This document shows positions 35,446 through 44,723 of a DNA stretch of 64,000 nucleotides, piece by piece. The notes under the pieces were generated by a model. It was not told where the DNA came from, searched no databases, and saw nothing but the letters and a program-made list of their open reading frames with translations. Both the position numbers and the translations under genes were made by a program. This DNA is from Paeniglutamicibacter psychrophenolicus (GTDB lineage Bacteria > Actinomycetota > Actinomycetes > Actinomycetales > Micrococcaceae): contig NZ_JAUSSH010000002.1 of the NCBI RefSeq assembly GCF_030812255.1, positions 310,001 through 374,000 of the forward strand, in the 5' to 3' direction. The first letter of the stretch is position 1, and each line of letters opens with the position of its first letter.

Positions 35446-36054
35446 TTACTTCTCGGCCTTTTCGACCGGCTCGGGGTCCCCGATGTGCCCCTGGGCGCTG
35501 GCGTCCAAAACGCGCTCGACGAATGCTGCAAATTCGTTCATGTAGTGGGTGAGGAATTCGGCGGTCGAAGCGTCGGAGACGTTGCCGTCGGCGTCGATGA
35601 GCCCGGGCTTGAAGTTGATGTAGGCCTCGGGGGAGTTCAGCTGCGGGGCGTCGAGAAAGCTGAGGACGCTGCGCATGTTGGACTGCATGACAGCGGTCCC
35701 GATGACCCCTGAGGAAGCCCCGATGATGCCGGTGGGCTTGCGCGAAAAGGAGTTGGTTCCCCAGGGCCGTGAGCCCCAGTCGATGGCGTTCTTTAGGGCG
35801 CCCGGGATGGAACGATTGTATTCGGGGGAGACGAACAGCAAGCCGTCGGATGCCTCGATGGACTGCTTCAGTGCAGTGCCCTCCGGCGGGTAGTTGGCAT
35901 CGTAGTCGTAGCTGTACAAGGGAAGATCCTTGATGGGGATCTCGGTGAAGGACAACGAATCCGGGGCCAACTTGATCAGGGCCTTGGACAGGGTGCGGTT
36001 GATGGACTTGGTCGCCAAGGACCCGATGAAATACCCGATGTTGTATTGAGCCAT
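35446..36054 (-). CDS. NADPH-dependent FMN reductase (flavodoxin-like)
   Basis: The 202-residue protein belongs to the NAD(P)H:FMN/quinone reductase family with a flavodoxin fold. The typical elements are 'GSLATKSINRTLSKALI' at the N terminus (phosphate-binding loop), 'FTEIPIKDLPLYSYDYD' and the flavin-binding 'SPEYNRSIPGALKNAIDW' near residues 75-95. It would supply reduced flavin or reduce quinones in the cytoplasm. The last 50 residues are a longer acidic tail. A fragment of a close paralogue lies at 29499-29693. It stands alone on the minus strand between the IS481 remnant and the hydroxyacid dehydrogenase; its partner is not evident. Confidence 0.88.
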   Translation of the reverse strand: MAQYNIGYFIGSLATKSINRTLSKALIKLAPDSLSFTEIPIKDLPLYSYDYDANYPPEGTALKQSIEASDGLLFVSPEYNRSIPGALKNAIDWGSRPWGTNSFSRKPTGIIGASSGVIGTAVMQSNMRSVLSFLDAPQLNSPEAYINFKPGLIDADGNVSDASTAEFLTHYMNEFAAFVERVLDASAQGHIGDPEPVEKAEK

Positions 36055-36075
36055 GGGGCCAGTTCAGCACCTGGG

Positions 36076-36102
36076 GGCCTTGGACGTCCAGAGTCCAAGG
36101 CC
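36076..36102 (-). terminator. terminator after the hydroxyacid dehydrogenase gene
   Basis: GGCCTTGGAC (36076-36085) pairs perfectly with GTCCAAGGCC (36093-36102) around a 7-base loop, 46 bp beyond the dehydrogenase stop codon on the minus strand. Confidence 0.65.
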
Positions 36103-36147
36103 GAACTCTTGGCGAACTCACAACACCCCGGGGTGGGGCGGAGGTTG

Positions 36148-37143
36148 TCAGGAAACCTGCATGCCCAAGGGCTGGTGACTGTCGAGTTCCTTGCCATCCC
36201 TGAAGGCATTGATGTTGCCGGCAATTTCGGTGGTCCGTCGCACGAAAGTCTGGGCGGCGTGCCCCGAATGGTGCGGCGTGGCAATGACGTTCGGAAGGGA
36301 CGTGAAACGGGATACCGATTCCGGTGCCGCAGTGCCGACTGGTGCGTCCCACCAGACATCCAGGGCCGCACCGCCGATGGTTCCGTCCCGAAGCGCCGCG
36401 TACAGCGCTTCCTCGTCAACGATGGCTCCACGGGAGACATTGACCAGCAGCGCGTCATCGCGCATCTGCGTGAATTGCCTGGCTCCCATCAGCCCGCGGG
36501 TTTCATCGGTCAACGGAAGGCAAAGCACCACTACGTCGCTGACTCCCAGCAACTCGGGAAGGTCCTCCATGGGTCTGACCCACTCGAGGCCCGCGTTCCG
36601 ATCCGATCCGTCCCCGGGGTTGCGGCGCACCGCAACCGCCTTCATGCCCAATCCCGTGCACAGGCGTACCGTCTCGGAGCCGATGCCGCCGAGCCCCACG
36701 AACCCGATGGTCAGTTCATCCAGGGTGCGGTGCAGTGGCGTCTCCAGCTCGGTGGCCACCGAGCGCCACGTACCCGATCGCATTTCCGCGCTCACGCCGA
36801 GCAGCCGCCGCTGGTGCGCCAGCACGACCATGAGGATGTGTTCGGCGATCGAGCGCTCGTGGTGTGCGGTCCGCAAGACCACTGTCCCTTCCCGGAGGTC
36901 CGCGACGGCGACCCGGTCGGCACCGGAGCCGGTGATGTGCACCAGTCCCGCGGGGCAGGCGGCGGCGTCCTCGGGGCTTAGCCTTGCGCACACCAGCACC
37001 TCGGCGCGGGCAATGGCGGCGGATTGCTCTTTCGCGGGTCGGCCGGCCACGAATTCCCAGTGATTGTTCGGGGCCTTTTCCCGCAGCAGGTCCGCGAACC
37101 TGGAGATGATGGGGTCGGTGACAACGATGCGCATGCCGTTCAC
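36148..37143 (-). CDS. D-2-hydroxyacid dehydrogenase family protein (first copy)
   Basis: The 331-residue NAD(P)-dependent enzyme has the family's Rossmann motif 'GFVGLGGIGSETV' near 146-158, the catalytic Arg in 'VNVSRGAIVDEEAL' near 235 and His in 'ATPHHSGH' near 290. It would interconvert a 2-hydroxy acid and a 2-keto acid; the substrate is unknown. The GTG start at 37143 overlaps the stop of the glucarate-dehydratase-like gene by 4 bp (GTGA), so the two are cotranscribed and the substrate probably belongs to aldarate breakdown. An ATG at 37134 is the alternative start. This copy lies within the unit controlled by the shared promoter element at 38.5 kb. Confidence 0.82.
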   Translation of the reverse strand: MNGMRIVVTDPIISRFADLLREKAPNNHWEFVAGRPAKEQSAAIARAEVLVCARLSPEDAAACPAGLVHITGSGADRVAVADLREGTVVLRTAHHERSIAEHILMVVLAHQRRLLGVSAEMRSGTWRSVATELETPLHRTLDELTIGFVGLGGIGSETVRLCTGLGMKAVAVRRNPGDGSDRNAGLEWVRPMEDLPELLGVSDVVVLCLPLTDETRGLMGARQFTQMRDDALLVNVSRGAIVDEEALYAALRDGTIGGAALDVWWDAPVGTAAPESVSRFTSLPNVIATPHHSGHAAQTFVRRTTEIAGNINAFRDGKELDSHQPLGMQVS

Positions 37144-38468
37144 CAGCGAGGGGTGGTGAGCTGGAAGTCCGGGTGGATGCTCTGCATGTAGCCGGTGTCA
37201 TCGCGCTTGGTCAGCCCGCAATCAAGGTACTGCTGGTGCAACCGGGCCAGCGCGTCTTCGTCGAGTTCGATGCCAAGCCCCGGCTTGGTGGAAACGTTGA
37301 CCGAGCCGTCCCTGATTTCCAGGGCACCCGGGAGGATCACGTCATCGCCTGCCGGTTTCCAGGGCCAGTGGGTGTCGCAGGCGTAGTCGATGTTCCTGGT
37401 GGCTGCGGCCAGCTGGATCATCGCGGCGAAGCTGATGCCCAGGTGCGAATTCGAGTGCATGGACAGGGCCAGCCCGAACGTTTCGGCAATGCCGGCCAGT
37501 GCTTGCGAGCGCCGCAGCCCTCCCCAGAAGTGGTGGTCCGAGAGGACAACATCCACCGCGCCGGCGGCGATGGCCGGCGGGACGTCGTTGAACGAGACCA
37601 CGCACATGTTGGTGGCGATGGGCAGGTTGATTTCCTTGCGCACCGCGGCGTTGTCGGCAATCGACAGGCAGGGGTCCTCGAGGTATTCCAGCACCGGCTC
37701 CAGCCGGCGCCCGACCTTGATGGCGGTCTCGACGGTCCACACCCCGTTGGGATCGATGCGCAACGGCAGCCCGGGGAATGCCTCGCGAAGGGCCTCGATG
37801 GTGGCCGCCTCGATTTCCGGCTCGAAGACACCGCCCTTGAGCTTGAGCGCGGTGAATCCGTATTCGTCCACCATCTTGCGGGCCTGGGCCACGATGCCGG
37901 ACGGGTCCAGGGCCTCGCCCCAGGCATCGGGGTCCTGGCCCGGGTGCCCGGCCCACTTGTAGAAGAGGTAGCCGCTGAACGCGACCTCGTCCCGCACCGC
38001 ACCGCCCAACAGCGTGCTGACCGGCACGCCCAGAACCTTGCCCTGGATGTCCAAGCAGGCCACGTCGAATGCCGAGAGCACCCGGTCTTCCAGGGAAGTG
38101 GTGGTGACCATGCCCCCGGTGCCGTGCCCGCCGATTCCCGAGTCTTCGCGCAGTGATTCGGAAACCAGCGTGGCGACCTGGTTGATGTTGAAGGCGTCCG
38201 CACCCACCAGCAGGGCACCGGCCCGGTCCAGCCTGGCCACGTGTGCCTCGTCCCCGTAGGTTTCCCCCAACCCGTAGGTGCCGTCCTGGGTGCGGATGAC
38301 CACGATGGCGCGCAGCGCGAAGGGTTCGTGAACTCCCACGGAGTTCAGCAGCGGGGGATCGGCGAACGCCACGGGAGTCACTGTGACCTCGGTGATGATG
38401 GCCCGATTGGTGTCTGTTGCGCGTGGTGAAAGGGTGGCGAGCGAGCGGTCTGCGTCAGATTCCGACAT
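37140..38468 (-). CDS. glucarate dehydratase-like enolase-superfamily enzyme (divergent)
   Basis: The 442-residue protein is a member of the mandelate racemase/glucarate dehydratase group. The residues that abstract the proton and bind Mg2+ are in place: 'LKLKGG' (K-x-K), 'RIDPNG', 'YLEDPC' and a 'LSDHHFWGG' strand, then 'SMHSNSHLG' with the general-acid/base His. It would dehydrate D-glucarate or a related aldarate to 5-dehydro-4-deoxyglucarate. It is clearly diverged from the canonical GudD at 40597-41928, so it may act on another sugar diacid. I choose ATG 38468 ('MSESDADRSL'); upstream codons overlap the promoter. It is divergent from the first LysR gene and leads the unit with the hydroxyacid dehydrogenase. 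Confidence 0.82.
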   Translation of the reverse strand: MSESDADRSLATLSPRATDTNRAIITEVTVTPVAFADPPLLNSVGVHEPFALRAIVVIRTQDGTYGLGETYGDEAHVARLDRAGALLVGADAFNINQVATLVSESLREDSGIGGHGTGGMVTTTSLEDRVLSAFDVACLDIQGKVLGVPVSTLLGGAVRDEVAFSGYLFYKWAGHPGQDPDAWGEALDPSGIVAQARKMVDEYGFTALKLKGGVFEPEIEAATIEALREAFPGLPLRIDPNGVWTVETAIKVGRRLEPVLEYLEDPCLSIADNAAVRKEINLPIATNMCVVSFNDVPPAIAAGAVDVVLSDHHFWGGLRRSQALAGIAETFGLALSMHSNSHLGISFAAMIQLAAATRNIDYACDTHWPWKPAGDDVILPGALEIRDGSVNVSTKPGLGIELDEDALARLHQQYLDCGLTKRDDTGYMQSIHPDFQLTTPRW

Positions 38469-38502
38469 GTTGGGGCTCCGTATCAATGGGGTGGTTAGAC
38501 TC

Positions 38503-38533
38503 ACCCTAGGAGAGTGCATCGATGCATGTCCAA
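38503..38533 (-). promoter_or_regulatory. shared promoter/operator element, copy 1 (glucarate dehydratase-like unit)
   Basis: Read on the minus strand: TTGGAC (38533-38528), AT, GCATC, ten bases, then CCTAGG (38510-38505) and TAGGGT as a possible -10. The same element precedes three other units. TTGGAC and TAGGGT could be -35 and -10 with a 19-base spacer; GCATCGATGC in the spacer is palindromic and a plausible LysR-type site. Confidence 0.7.
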
Positions 38534-38570
38534 GCTAAAATTGGCAACCAATCATTCAAGGAGTGAATCG

Positions 38571-39506
38571 ATGTTTTCGTTGATCCAACTCGAATCATTC
38601 GTGGCGGTGGCCGAGGAATTGCACTTCGGTGCTGCTGCAGACCGGCTGAACATGACGCAGCCTCCGTTGAGCCGACAGATCCAGCTCCTTGAGCGCGAAC
38701 TCCAGGCGCAGTTGTTCATCCGCAACTCCCGGCGCGTGGAACTCACCGCCGCCGGACGGGTGCTGCTGCCCAACGCCAGACGCATCCTGGACCTGAGCGC
38801 CAAGACCAGCCTTGAGGTTTCCCGGGTGGCCACCGGGGATGCCGGAACGGTGGTCATCGGCTACACGGCCGTTGCGGGCCAGGCGGTGCTGCCGGACCTG
38901 CTGGGCCAGGCCTCCAAGCACCTGCCGCATGTCACGCTGGTGTTGCGCGAGGCGGTGTCCGTTGAGCAATTGGATGCCTTGAGCAAGGGAGCGATCGACA
39001 TGGGAATCCTGCGTCCCATCGTCACCCGGCCCGGCGTGCATACCCAGTTGATCAAGAAGGACCGCCTGGTGGTGGCGCTTCCGGAGGGCCACGACCTGGC
39101 CACGGGCAAGGGGGTCCTCATCAAGGAGCTGGCGGGCCTGCCCCTGATGATGTACTCGACGGGCGAGGCACGGTATTTCTATGACCTGGTCCTGCGGCTC
39201 TTCGACTCGGTTGGCGCCCGCCCGAACATTGCCCAGATCGCAAGCCAGATCCCGGCGCTTTTGGCGTTGGTGGCCGCCGGACTGGGCGTCACGCTGGTGC
39301 CGGCCACGGCCATGGAATTCACCCCGCGCGGAGTGGTCTTCGAGGAGATCACCGGTCCCAACGGGCTGTCCAACCTGAACCACTCGGACATGTACCTGGC
39401 CTGGGACGAATCCTCCAGCAACCCCGCCGCTGAGATGCTCCGCAAGATCTACCTGGAATCTCTCACTGAGGAAACCTCGGAAACCAACGGGCCAACGGCC
39501 CCGTAG
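38571..39506 (+). CDS. LysR-family regulator (first copy)
   Basis: The 311-residue regulator begins 'MFSLIQLESFVAVAEELHFG' with the LysR helix-turn-helix 'AADRLNMTQPPLSRQIQLLE' at about residues 20-40, then a two-lobed effector domain. I start at ATG 38571 because AAGGAG lies at 38559-38564 and LysR proteins start this way; the frame is open farther upstream but overlaps the divergent promoter. It faces the glucarate-dehydratase-like gene across about 100 bp and most likely controls it, with an aldarate or pathway intermediate as coinducer. A second LysR paralogue lies at 44724-45611. It converges with the AEC carrier gene, 14 bp apart. Confidence 0.88.
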   Translation: MFSLIQLESFVAVAEELHFGAAADRLNMTQPPLSRQIQLLERELQAQLFIRNSRRVELTAAGRVLLPNARRILDLSAKTSLEVSRVATGDAGTVVIGYTAVAGQAVLPDLLGQASKHLPHVTLVLREAVSVEQLDALSKGAIDMGILRPIVTRPGVHTQLIKKDRLVVALPEGHDLATGKGVLIKELAGLPLMMYSTGEARYFYDLVLRLFDSVGARPNIAQIASQIPALLALVAAGLGVTLVPATAMEFTPRGVVFEEITGPNGLSNLNHSDMYLAWDESSSNPAAEMLRKIYLESLTEETSETNGPTAP

Positions 39507-39520
39507 GCCAGGGCCGCGAC

Positions 39521-40462
39521 TCAGCCCAGAAAGAGCGTGATCACCAGCGTCACCGGCAGGGCCAGCAGCGTGCTGCACAGGATGACCTCGCGCACCACCG
39601 TGGTTTCGAGCCTGAACTGCTGGGAGAAGAGCAGCACGTTTTGGGCCGTGGGCAGGGCGGCCATGATCACGACCCCGAGCAGGTCCGTGCCTTCCAGCTT
39701 GAACACCAGCGAGGCTAAGGCCCAGGCCACCAACGGCATGAAAAGCATCTTGAAAAAGGTGGCCAGGAAAACCTCGCCGCGCAACGCCTTGTCTGCCAGC
39801 GGGCGCTGACCAAAAAGCGACATGCCGAAGGCCATCAAGAGTAGCGGAATGGAGGCTTGGCCCAGCATGTCGATGGGGATGTTGATGACTTCGGGCAGGT
39901 GCAGGTCGAAGGCCGCGAACAGGGCGCCAATGAATGTGGCGATGGTGACCGGGTTGGCGATGGAACGAAGGATGGTCTTGCCCAGCGGGGTCTTGTTTTT
40001 CTGGTTGCCGCTGGCCCGGGAGGCCAAGGCAAAGATGCACAGGTAGACCGGGGCGATCATCAGCAGCTGGGCAATGAGAACCGAGACCACCGGGTTGGTG
40101 CTTCCCACGGCGTAGAGCGCCAGCGGCACACCGATGTTCCCGGCGTTGACGTAGCTGGTGGACATGGCCGCGCCCGGAAGCCGGGTGGCCGGGACCTTGA
40201 AGAACAGCTTGGCGCTTAGCGCATACAGCCCGCCGGTGAGTGCGGCGGTGATCAGCGCAATCGGGGTGTACACGCCGATCACCGAGCGCAGGTCGGTCTC
40301 CGAGAGCAGCATGAACATCAGCGCCGGATTGGTGATGTAGTAGATCAACGGTGTCAGCCCGGTGGCAATGGACTCGCGCTTGCGCGGCAACAACCTTGCG
40401 GTGACCAAACCAATGCCAATCAAGATCAGCACGATCGAGAACCCCTGGAGCACTCCTTGCAC
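39521..40462 (-). CDS. AEC-family carrier (auxin efflux carrier type)
   Basis: The 313-residue protein has about ten hydrophobic helices in two five-helix halves with the family's polar breaks, such as 'TNPALMFMLL' and 'YVNAGNIGVPLALYAVG' in the first half and 'NPVTIATFIGALFAA' and 'ALPTAQNVLLFSQQ' in the second. AEC carriers export or import small organic acids such as malate or malonate in bacteria; an aldarate or keto acid is likely from context. I favour GTG 40462 because GGAGG lies just upstream and the length then matches the family; the longer frame to 40519 adds residues without homology. A hairpin separates it from the gudD operon upstream. Confidence 0.78.
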   Translation of the reverse strand: MQGVLQGFSIVLILIGIGLVTARLLPRKRESIATGLTPLIYYITNPALMFMLLSETDLRSVIGVYTPIALITAALTGGLYALSAKLFFKVPATRLPGAAMSTSYVNAGNIGVPLALYAVGSTNPVVSVLIAQLLMIAPVYLCIFALASRASGNQKNKTPLGKTILRSIANPVTIATFIGALFAAFDLHLPEVINIPIDMLGQASIPLLLMAFGMSLFGQRPLADKALRGEVFLATFFKMLFMPLVAWALASLVFKLEGTDLLGVVIMAALPTAQNVLLFSQQFRLETTVVREVILCSTLLALPVTLVITLFLG

Positions 40463-40517
40463 ATGGCCTCCCGAATAGGCGTTGGTGATCGTTGTGGTGA
40501 ACCGGTGTTTACCAGGC

Positions 40518-40572
40518 AAGGCAAGGGACGGTGGGGGAGTCCGAACGAACCATCCCCACCGTCCCTTGCCTT
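40518..40572 (-). terminator. terminator between gudD operon and AEC gene
   Basis: AAGGCAAGGGACGGTGGGG (40518-40536) pairs perfectly with 40554-40572 around a 17-base loop. It begins 24 bp after the gudD stop codon on the minus strand and lies before the AEC gene, so it ends the kdgD-ALDH-gudD transcript. Confidence 0.75.
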
Positions 40573-40596
40573 ATTTCATTGTTTCCAAGAGCCGTC

Positions 40597-41928
40597 TCAG
40601 CGCACCAGTGCCGGGGACTTGGCGTCGAATTCCCACCCGGGAATCAGGTACTGCATCGAGGCGGCGTCGTCGCGCGAGCCCAGCCCGTGCTTCAGGTATA
40701 GCTCGTGGGCCTCGGCCAGCCGCGTGCGGTCCAGGGTGACGCCCAGGCCCGAACGTTCCGGGACCTTGATCTCGCCATTGCGGATCAGCAGCGGCTCCTC
40801 GGTCAGTCCCTGGCCGTCCTGCCAGATCCAGTGCGTGTCCAGCGCCGTGATCTCGCCCGGTGCGGCGGCACCGACCTGCGTGAACATGGCCAGGGAGATG
40901 TCGAAGTGGTTGTTCGAGTGTGAACCCCACGTCAGCCCGAACTCGTCGCAGAGCTGGGCCACGCGCACCGAACCTGCCATGGTCCAGAAGTGCGGGTCGG
41001 CCAGCGGGATGTCCACGGCATTGGTGCGCACCGCGTGGGACATTTCGCGCCAGTCGGTGGCGATCATGTTGGTGGCGGTCGCCAGGCCGGTGGCACGCCG
41101 GAACTCTGCAACCACCTCGCGGCCGGAGAACTTGCCCTCGGCGCCGCACGGATCCTCGGCGTACGCCACGATCCCGCGCATGCGCTTGCCCAGCCGGATC
41201 GCGTCCTTGAGCAACCAGCCGCCGTTGGGATCCAGGGTGATGCGGGCTTCGGGGAAGCGCTCCTTCAGGGCGATGACCGCATCGACCTCCACGTCGCCTT
41301 CCTGCACGCCGCCCTTGAGCTTGAAGTCCTTGAACCCGTAGCGCTTTTGCGCGGCCTCGGCCAGCCTGACGATGGCATCCGGCGTCATGGCCTCTTCGCG
41401 GCGCACCTTCTCCCAGTCGTCGGTGCCGCCCGGCTCGCGCAGGTAGGGAAGATCGGTGTCATCCGGGTTGCCCACATAGAAGAGGTAGCCAAGCATCGGC
41501 ACCGCATCGCGCTGCTGGCCCTCGCCCAGCAGCTCCGCCACCGGGACGCCGAGGAATTGGCCGTGCAGATCAAGCAGCGCCGACTCGATCGCGGTGACCG
41601 CGTGCACCGTGGTGCGCAGGTCAAAGGTCTGGGCCCCGCGCCCGCCGGAATCCCGGTCCGCGAACCTGCTGGCAACCGCGCGCAGCAGCGTGCGGAACCG
41701 TGCCACCGGGGCACCGACGAGCATTTCACCGGCTTCCTCGATGGTGCGCCGGATGGGTTCCCCGCCCGGGACCTCGCCGAGGCCCGTGCGGCCCTCGGAA
41801 TCGGTGATGATGGTGATGTTGCGGGTGAAGAACGGCCCGTGGGCCCCGGAGAGGTTCAGCAGCATCGAGTCGTGCCCGGCCACCGGGACGACCTCGATGG
41901 AGGCAATGGTGGGTTGGGCTGCACTCAT
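40597..41928 (-). CDS. gudD: glucarate dehydratase
   Basis: The 443-residue enzyme (EC 4.2.1.40) dehydrates D-glucarate to 5-dehydro-4-deoxyglucarate. It shows the canonical GudD signatures: 'FKLKGGVQ' (catalytic K-x-K), 'LDPNGGW' and 'AEDPCG' (Mg2+ ligands), '[11 protein letters not shown]' and '[11 protein letters not shown]' with the catalytic His. The ATG at 41928 overlaps the aldehyde dehydrogenase stop by 4 bp (ATGA), so translation is coupled. It is the third gene of a kdgD-ALDH-gudD operon that turns glucarate into 2-oxoglutarate. A less typical relative is at 37140-38468. Full length, no anomaly. Confidence 0.93.
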   Translation of the reverse strand: MSAAQPTIASIEVVPVAGHDSMLLNLSGAHGPFFTRNITIITDSEGRTGLGEVPGGEPIRRTIEEAGEMLVGAPVARFRTLLRAVASRFADRDSGGRGAQTFDLRTTVHAVTAIESALLDLHGQFLGVPVAELLGEGQQRDAVPMLGYLFYVGNPDDTDLPYLREPGGTDDWEKVRREEAMTPDAIVRLAEAAQKRYGFKDFKLKGGVQEGDVEVDAVIALKERFPEARITLDPNGGWLLKDAIRLGKRMRGIVAYAEDPCGAEGKFSGREVVAEFRRATGLATATNMIATDWREMSHAVRTNAVDIPLADPHFWTMAGSVRVAQLCDEFGLTWGSHSNNHFDISLAMFTQVGAAAPGEITALDTHWIWQDGQGLTEEPLLIRNGEIKVPERSGLGVTLDRTRLAEAHELYLKHGLGSRDDAASMQYLIPGWEFDAKSPALVR

Positions 41929-43532
41929 GCTTGTTCTCCGGCGTTCTTCAGGGTGCCGTCGATGCGGCGGGTCAGCTTCCACGGGTTGGACTGCTGCAGC
42001 GGGGCCGGAAGCAGGGAATCGGGGATGTTCTGGTAGGCGACCGGGCGCAGGAAACGCTCGATGGCCAGCGTGCCGACCGAGGTGGTGCGGGTGTCCGAGG
42101 TTGCGGGGAACGGCCCGCCGTGGACCATGGCGTGCCCCACCTCGACCCCGGTGGGCCAGCCGTTGACCAGGATGCGTCCGGCCTTGCGCTCCAGGATGGG
42201 CAGCACCGCGGCGACGGCCTCGTGGTCCGAATCGTTCAGCTGCAAGGTGGCGGTGAGCTGGCCCTCAAGCTTGGACAGGGCGGTGGCCAGGTCCGCGGCA
42301 TCCGTGTAGCGGATGACCAGGGAGGCGGCACCGAAGATTTCCTCGTGCAGCACCGGGTTGCCCAGTAACTGCGCAACCCCGGTGGAGAAGATGGACGGTG
42401 CCGGGGCGTTCTCGGTTTCACCCTTGTTGCCCTGGGCCAAGAGCTCCACGCCGGGCTGGGAGCCAAGGTTTTGAACGCCCTGGACCCAGGAGTTGTAGAT
42501 GCCCTGGGTCAGCATGGTCTGCCCGGCCGCGGTGGCGGTCTCGGTGCGCAGCGCCGCGGCGAACGTGTCGCCTGCCTCGCCGGCCGGGACGAACACCAGG
42601 CCCGGGGCTGTGCAGAGCTGGCCGCTGGAGCCGGTGACCGAACCCAGGTAGGCCTTGGCGTGGCCGGCGGCGTCATCGGAAAGCGCGCCGGAGAAGAAGA
42701 TGACCGGGTTGATGGAGCTCATTTCCGCGTAGACCGGGATCGGCTCGGGACGTGCGGCGGCGGTGGCCATCAGCGCGGTGCCGCCGCCGCGGGAACCGGT
42801 GAAGCCCACGGCCTTGATGCGCGGGTCCGAGACCAGCGCCTGGCCGATGCTGGCGCCCGGCCCGTAGACCAGCGAGAAGATCCCCGGGTGCAGATTCGCC
42901 TCCGAGATGGCCGCGGTGATGGCCCGGCCCACGATCTCGCTGGTGCCCGGGTGGGCGTTGTGGGCCTTGAAGACCACCGGGCATCCGGCGGCCAGGGCCG
43001 AGGCCGTGTCCCCGCCGGCGGTGGAGAATGCCAGGGGGAAGTTGGACGCACCAAACACCGCTACCGGGCCCACCGGGATCTTGCGCTGGCGGATGTCCAC
43101 CCGCGGCATCGGCGCGCGCTCCGGCAATGCCGGATCGATCCGCACCCCGTGGTGGTCGCCCTGGCGCACCACCTGCGCGAAGATGCGCAACTGGTTGCAG
43201 GTGCGCCCGCGCTCGCCGGTGAGCCGTGCCTCGGGAAGCCCGGTCTCCGCCATGGCCCTTTGCACCAGCTCGGTTCCCACGGCCTCGATGTTCTCCGCTA
43301 TGGATTCGAGGAACCGTGCGTGGGTCTCGGGGTCAAGGGAACGGAAGGAGGCAAAGGCGTCCTCGGCCGCGGCGGTGGCCAGCTCCAACTGCGCGGCGTC
43401 GATCAGGCTGTAGGCCGGGTCGAGCGGCTGGTTGGTGGCGGGATTGAAGCCCCGTACCTCGGCCCCGTTGCCGGGGGTGTTGATCCCGGCCAGGATGGAC
43501 TGGCCGGTGAGTTGCTGGGTATCCGTGGACAT
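41925..43532 (-). CDS. 2,5-dioxovalerate (alpha-ketoglutarate semialdehyde) dehydrogenase
   Basis: The 535-residue NAD(P)-dependent aldehyde dehydrogenase oxidises 2,5-dioxopentanoate to 2-oxoglutarate, the last step of the glucarate route (EC 1.2.1.26). The cofactor site '[13 protein letters not shown]', '[13 protein letters not shown]' and 'GFTGSRGGG', the general-base Glu in 'YAEMSS' (about 269) and the catalytic Cys in 'GQLCTAPGL' (about 307) are all present; the last two segments are typical of this subgroup, which is longer than ordinary aldehyde dehydrogenases. It lies 63 bp downstream of kdgD and overlaps gudD by 4 bp. Assignment is by subgroup motifs and operon context. Confidence 0.9.
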   Translation of the reverse strand: MSTDTQQLTGQSILAGINTPGNGAEVRGFNPATNQPLDPAYSLIDAAQLELATAAAEDAFASFRSLDPETHARFLESIAENIEAVGTELVQRAMAETGLPEARLTGERGRTCNQLRIFAQVVRQGDHHGVRIDPALPERAPMPRVDIRQRKIPVGPVAVFGASNFPLAFSTAGGDTASALAAGCPVVFKAHNAHPGTSEIVGRAITAAISEANLHPGIFSLVYGPGASIGQALVSDPRIKAVGFTGSRGGGTALMATAAARPEPIPVYAEMSSINPVIFFSGALSDDAAGHAKAYLGSVTGSSGQLCTAPGLVFVPAGEAGDTFAAALRTETATAAGQTMLTQGIYNSWVQGVQNLGSQPGVELLAQGNKGETENAPAPSIFSTGVAQLLGNPVLHEEIFGAASLVIRYTDAADLATALSKLEGQLTATLQLNDSDHEAVAAVLPILERKAGRILVNGWPTGVEVGHAMVHGGPFPATSDTRTTSVGTLAIERFLRPVAYQNIPDSLLPAPLQQSNPWKLTRRIDGTLKNAGEQA

Positions 43533-43595
43533 TGCTGCTCCTGCGTCGGAAGGTGGGTGTTGCGGTGGTGATGTTTGGTGCGTCCGGGCTGTCGG

Positions 43596-44534
43596 TTAGA
43601 CGGCTGCGGCGGCCGGCATCAGTCCGGCCTTCTGGATCAGGGCGCCGAGGTCGGCCAGGTCGGCCTCGGTGAGGTTCTGCAGCGGCGGGCGCACCGAACC
43701 GGCGTCGCGGCCGATGGCCTTCAGTCCGCCCTTGACGATGGAGACGCCGTAGCCTGCCACGCGGTCGCGGATGTCCAGGTACGGAAGCACGAAGCGCTTG
43801 AGCTTCTCGGTGACCGCCGCGTGGTCCTGATTGCGCACGTCCTTGTAGAAGTCCAAGGCGAACTCGGGGACGAAGTTGTACATGGCCGAGGAGTATGTGC
43901 TCATGCCCAGCTGCAGCAGCGGCAGCGCGAAGGTCTCTGCGGTGGGCAGGCCACCGAGGTAGAACAGGCGGTCGCCGTTCTTGGTGTAGACCTTGGTCAG
44001 GTGCTCGATGTCGCCGGTGGCGTCCTTGAACCCGATGAAGTTTTCGTGGGTGTCGGCCAGGCGGGCCACGGTGTCGGCCGAGTAGATGGCGTTGGCGCGG
44101 TTGTAGACGATGACGCCGGTGGTGGTGGCCTTGCAGACGGCCGAGGCGTGCTGGAAGAGGCCTTCCTGGTCGCATTCGGTCAGGTAGGGCGGCAGCAGCA
44201 GCAGTCCCTCGGCGCCGGCGGCCTCGGAGTCCTGGGCGTTCTGGATCGCCTGCTTGGTGGAGCCTCCGGCCGAGCCGAGCACCGGAACGCGCGTGCCGGC
44301 TTCCTCGACGGCCATGCGGACCACGCGGGCTGCTTCTTCGGGGGTGAGGGTGAAGCCCTCGCCGGTGCCGCCGGCGGCAAAGAGGCCGGCGACGCCGAAG
44401 CTTGACTGCCAGTCGAGGTGGCTGCGGTAGGCGGCCTCGTCGATTTCCAGCTGCGCATCGAATGCGGTCACCGGGAAGGAGAGGAGCCCGTCCTTGAGCT
44501 TGGCGGCAAGTTCGGCTGGGGTGTAGGTGGCCAT
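43596..44534 (-). CDS. kdgD: 5-dehydro-4-deoxyglucarate dehydratase
   Basis: The 312-residue enzyme (EC 4.2.1.41) of the DHDPS/NAL aldolase family dehydrates and decarboxylates 5-dehydro-4-deoxyglucarate to 2,5-dioxopentanoate. The Schiff-base Lys is in 'FIGFKDATGD' (about 169), the family Tyr in 'GVIVYNRANA' (about 143), and the substrate loop is 'GGTGEGFTLTPEEA'. I choose ATG 44534 with AGGAGT eight bases upstream; the frame extends farther but into the promoter element. It is the first gene of the kdgD-ALDH-gudD operon, with the shared promoter element 82-111 bp upstream. Confidence 0.93.
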   Translation of the reverse strand: MATYTPAELAAKLKDGLLSFPVTAFDAQLEIDEAAYRSHLDWQSSFGVAGLFAAGGTGEGFTLTPEEAARVVRMAVEEAGTRVPVLGSAGGSTKQAIQNAQDSEAAGAEGLLLLPPYLTECDQEGLFQHASAVCKATTTGVIVYNRANAIYSADTVARLADTHENFIGFKDATGDIEHLTKVYTKNGDRLFYLGGLPTAETFALPLLQLGMSTYSSAMYNFVPEFALDFYKDVRNQDHAAVTEKLKRFVLPYLDIRDRVAGYGVSIVKGGLKAIGRDAGSVRPPLQNLTEADLADLGALIQKAGLMPAAAAV

Positions 44535-44615
44535 GGGGATACTCCTAAAAGTGGGGCGCCTCCACGACGAAGTGGATTCAGTGGCGGTGGACGATGGTGA
44601 TGTTCGTTGACCCCA

Positions 44616-44645
44616 GCCTAGGGAGCACCAACGATGCCTGTCCAA
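44616..44645 (-). promoter_or_regulatory. shared promoter/operator element, copy 2 (kdgD operon)
   Basis: Minus strand: TTGGAC (44645-44640), AG, GCATC, ten bases, CCTAGG (44622-44617). The distance between the two outer blocks equals that in copies 1 and 3. Confidence 0.7.
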
Positions 44646-44723
44646 GCCCATATTTGTATTGTTTGATACCCGTCGGGTATCGCCAGTTTGGGGGTACGCG
44701 GCCCGGGTGGTCTTTGCCGTGAC

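Noticed and set aside
35071-35712. 213-codon plus-strand frame opposite the IS481 remnant and FMN reductase
   Set aside because: It spans two unrelated minus-strand features and encodes no recognisable domain.
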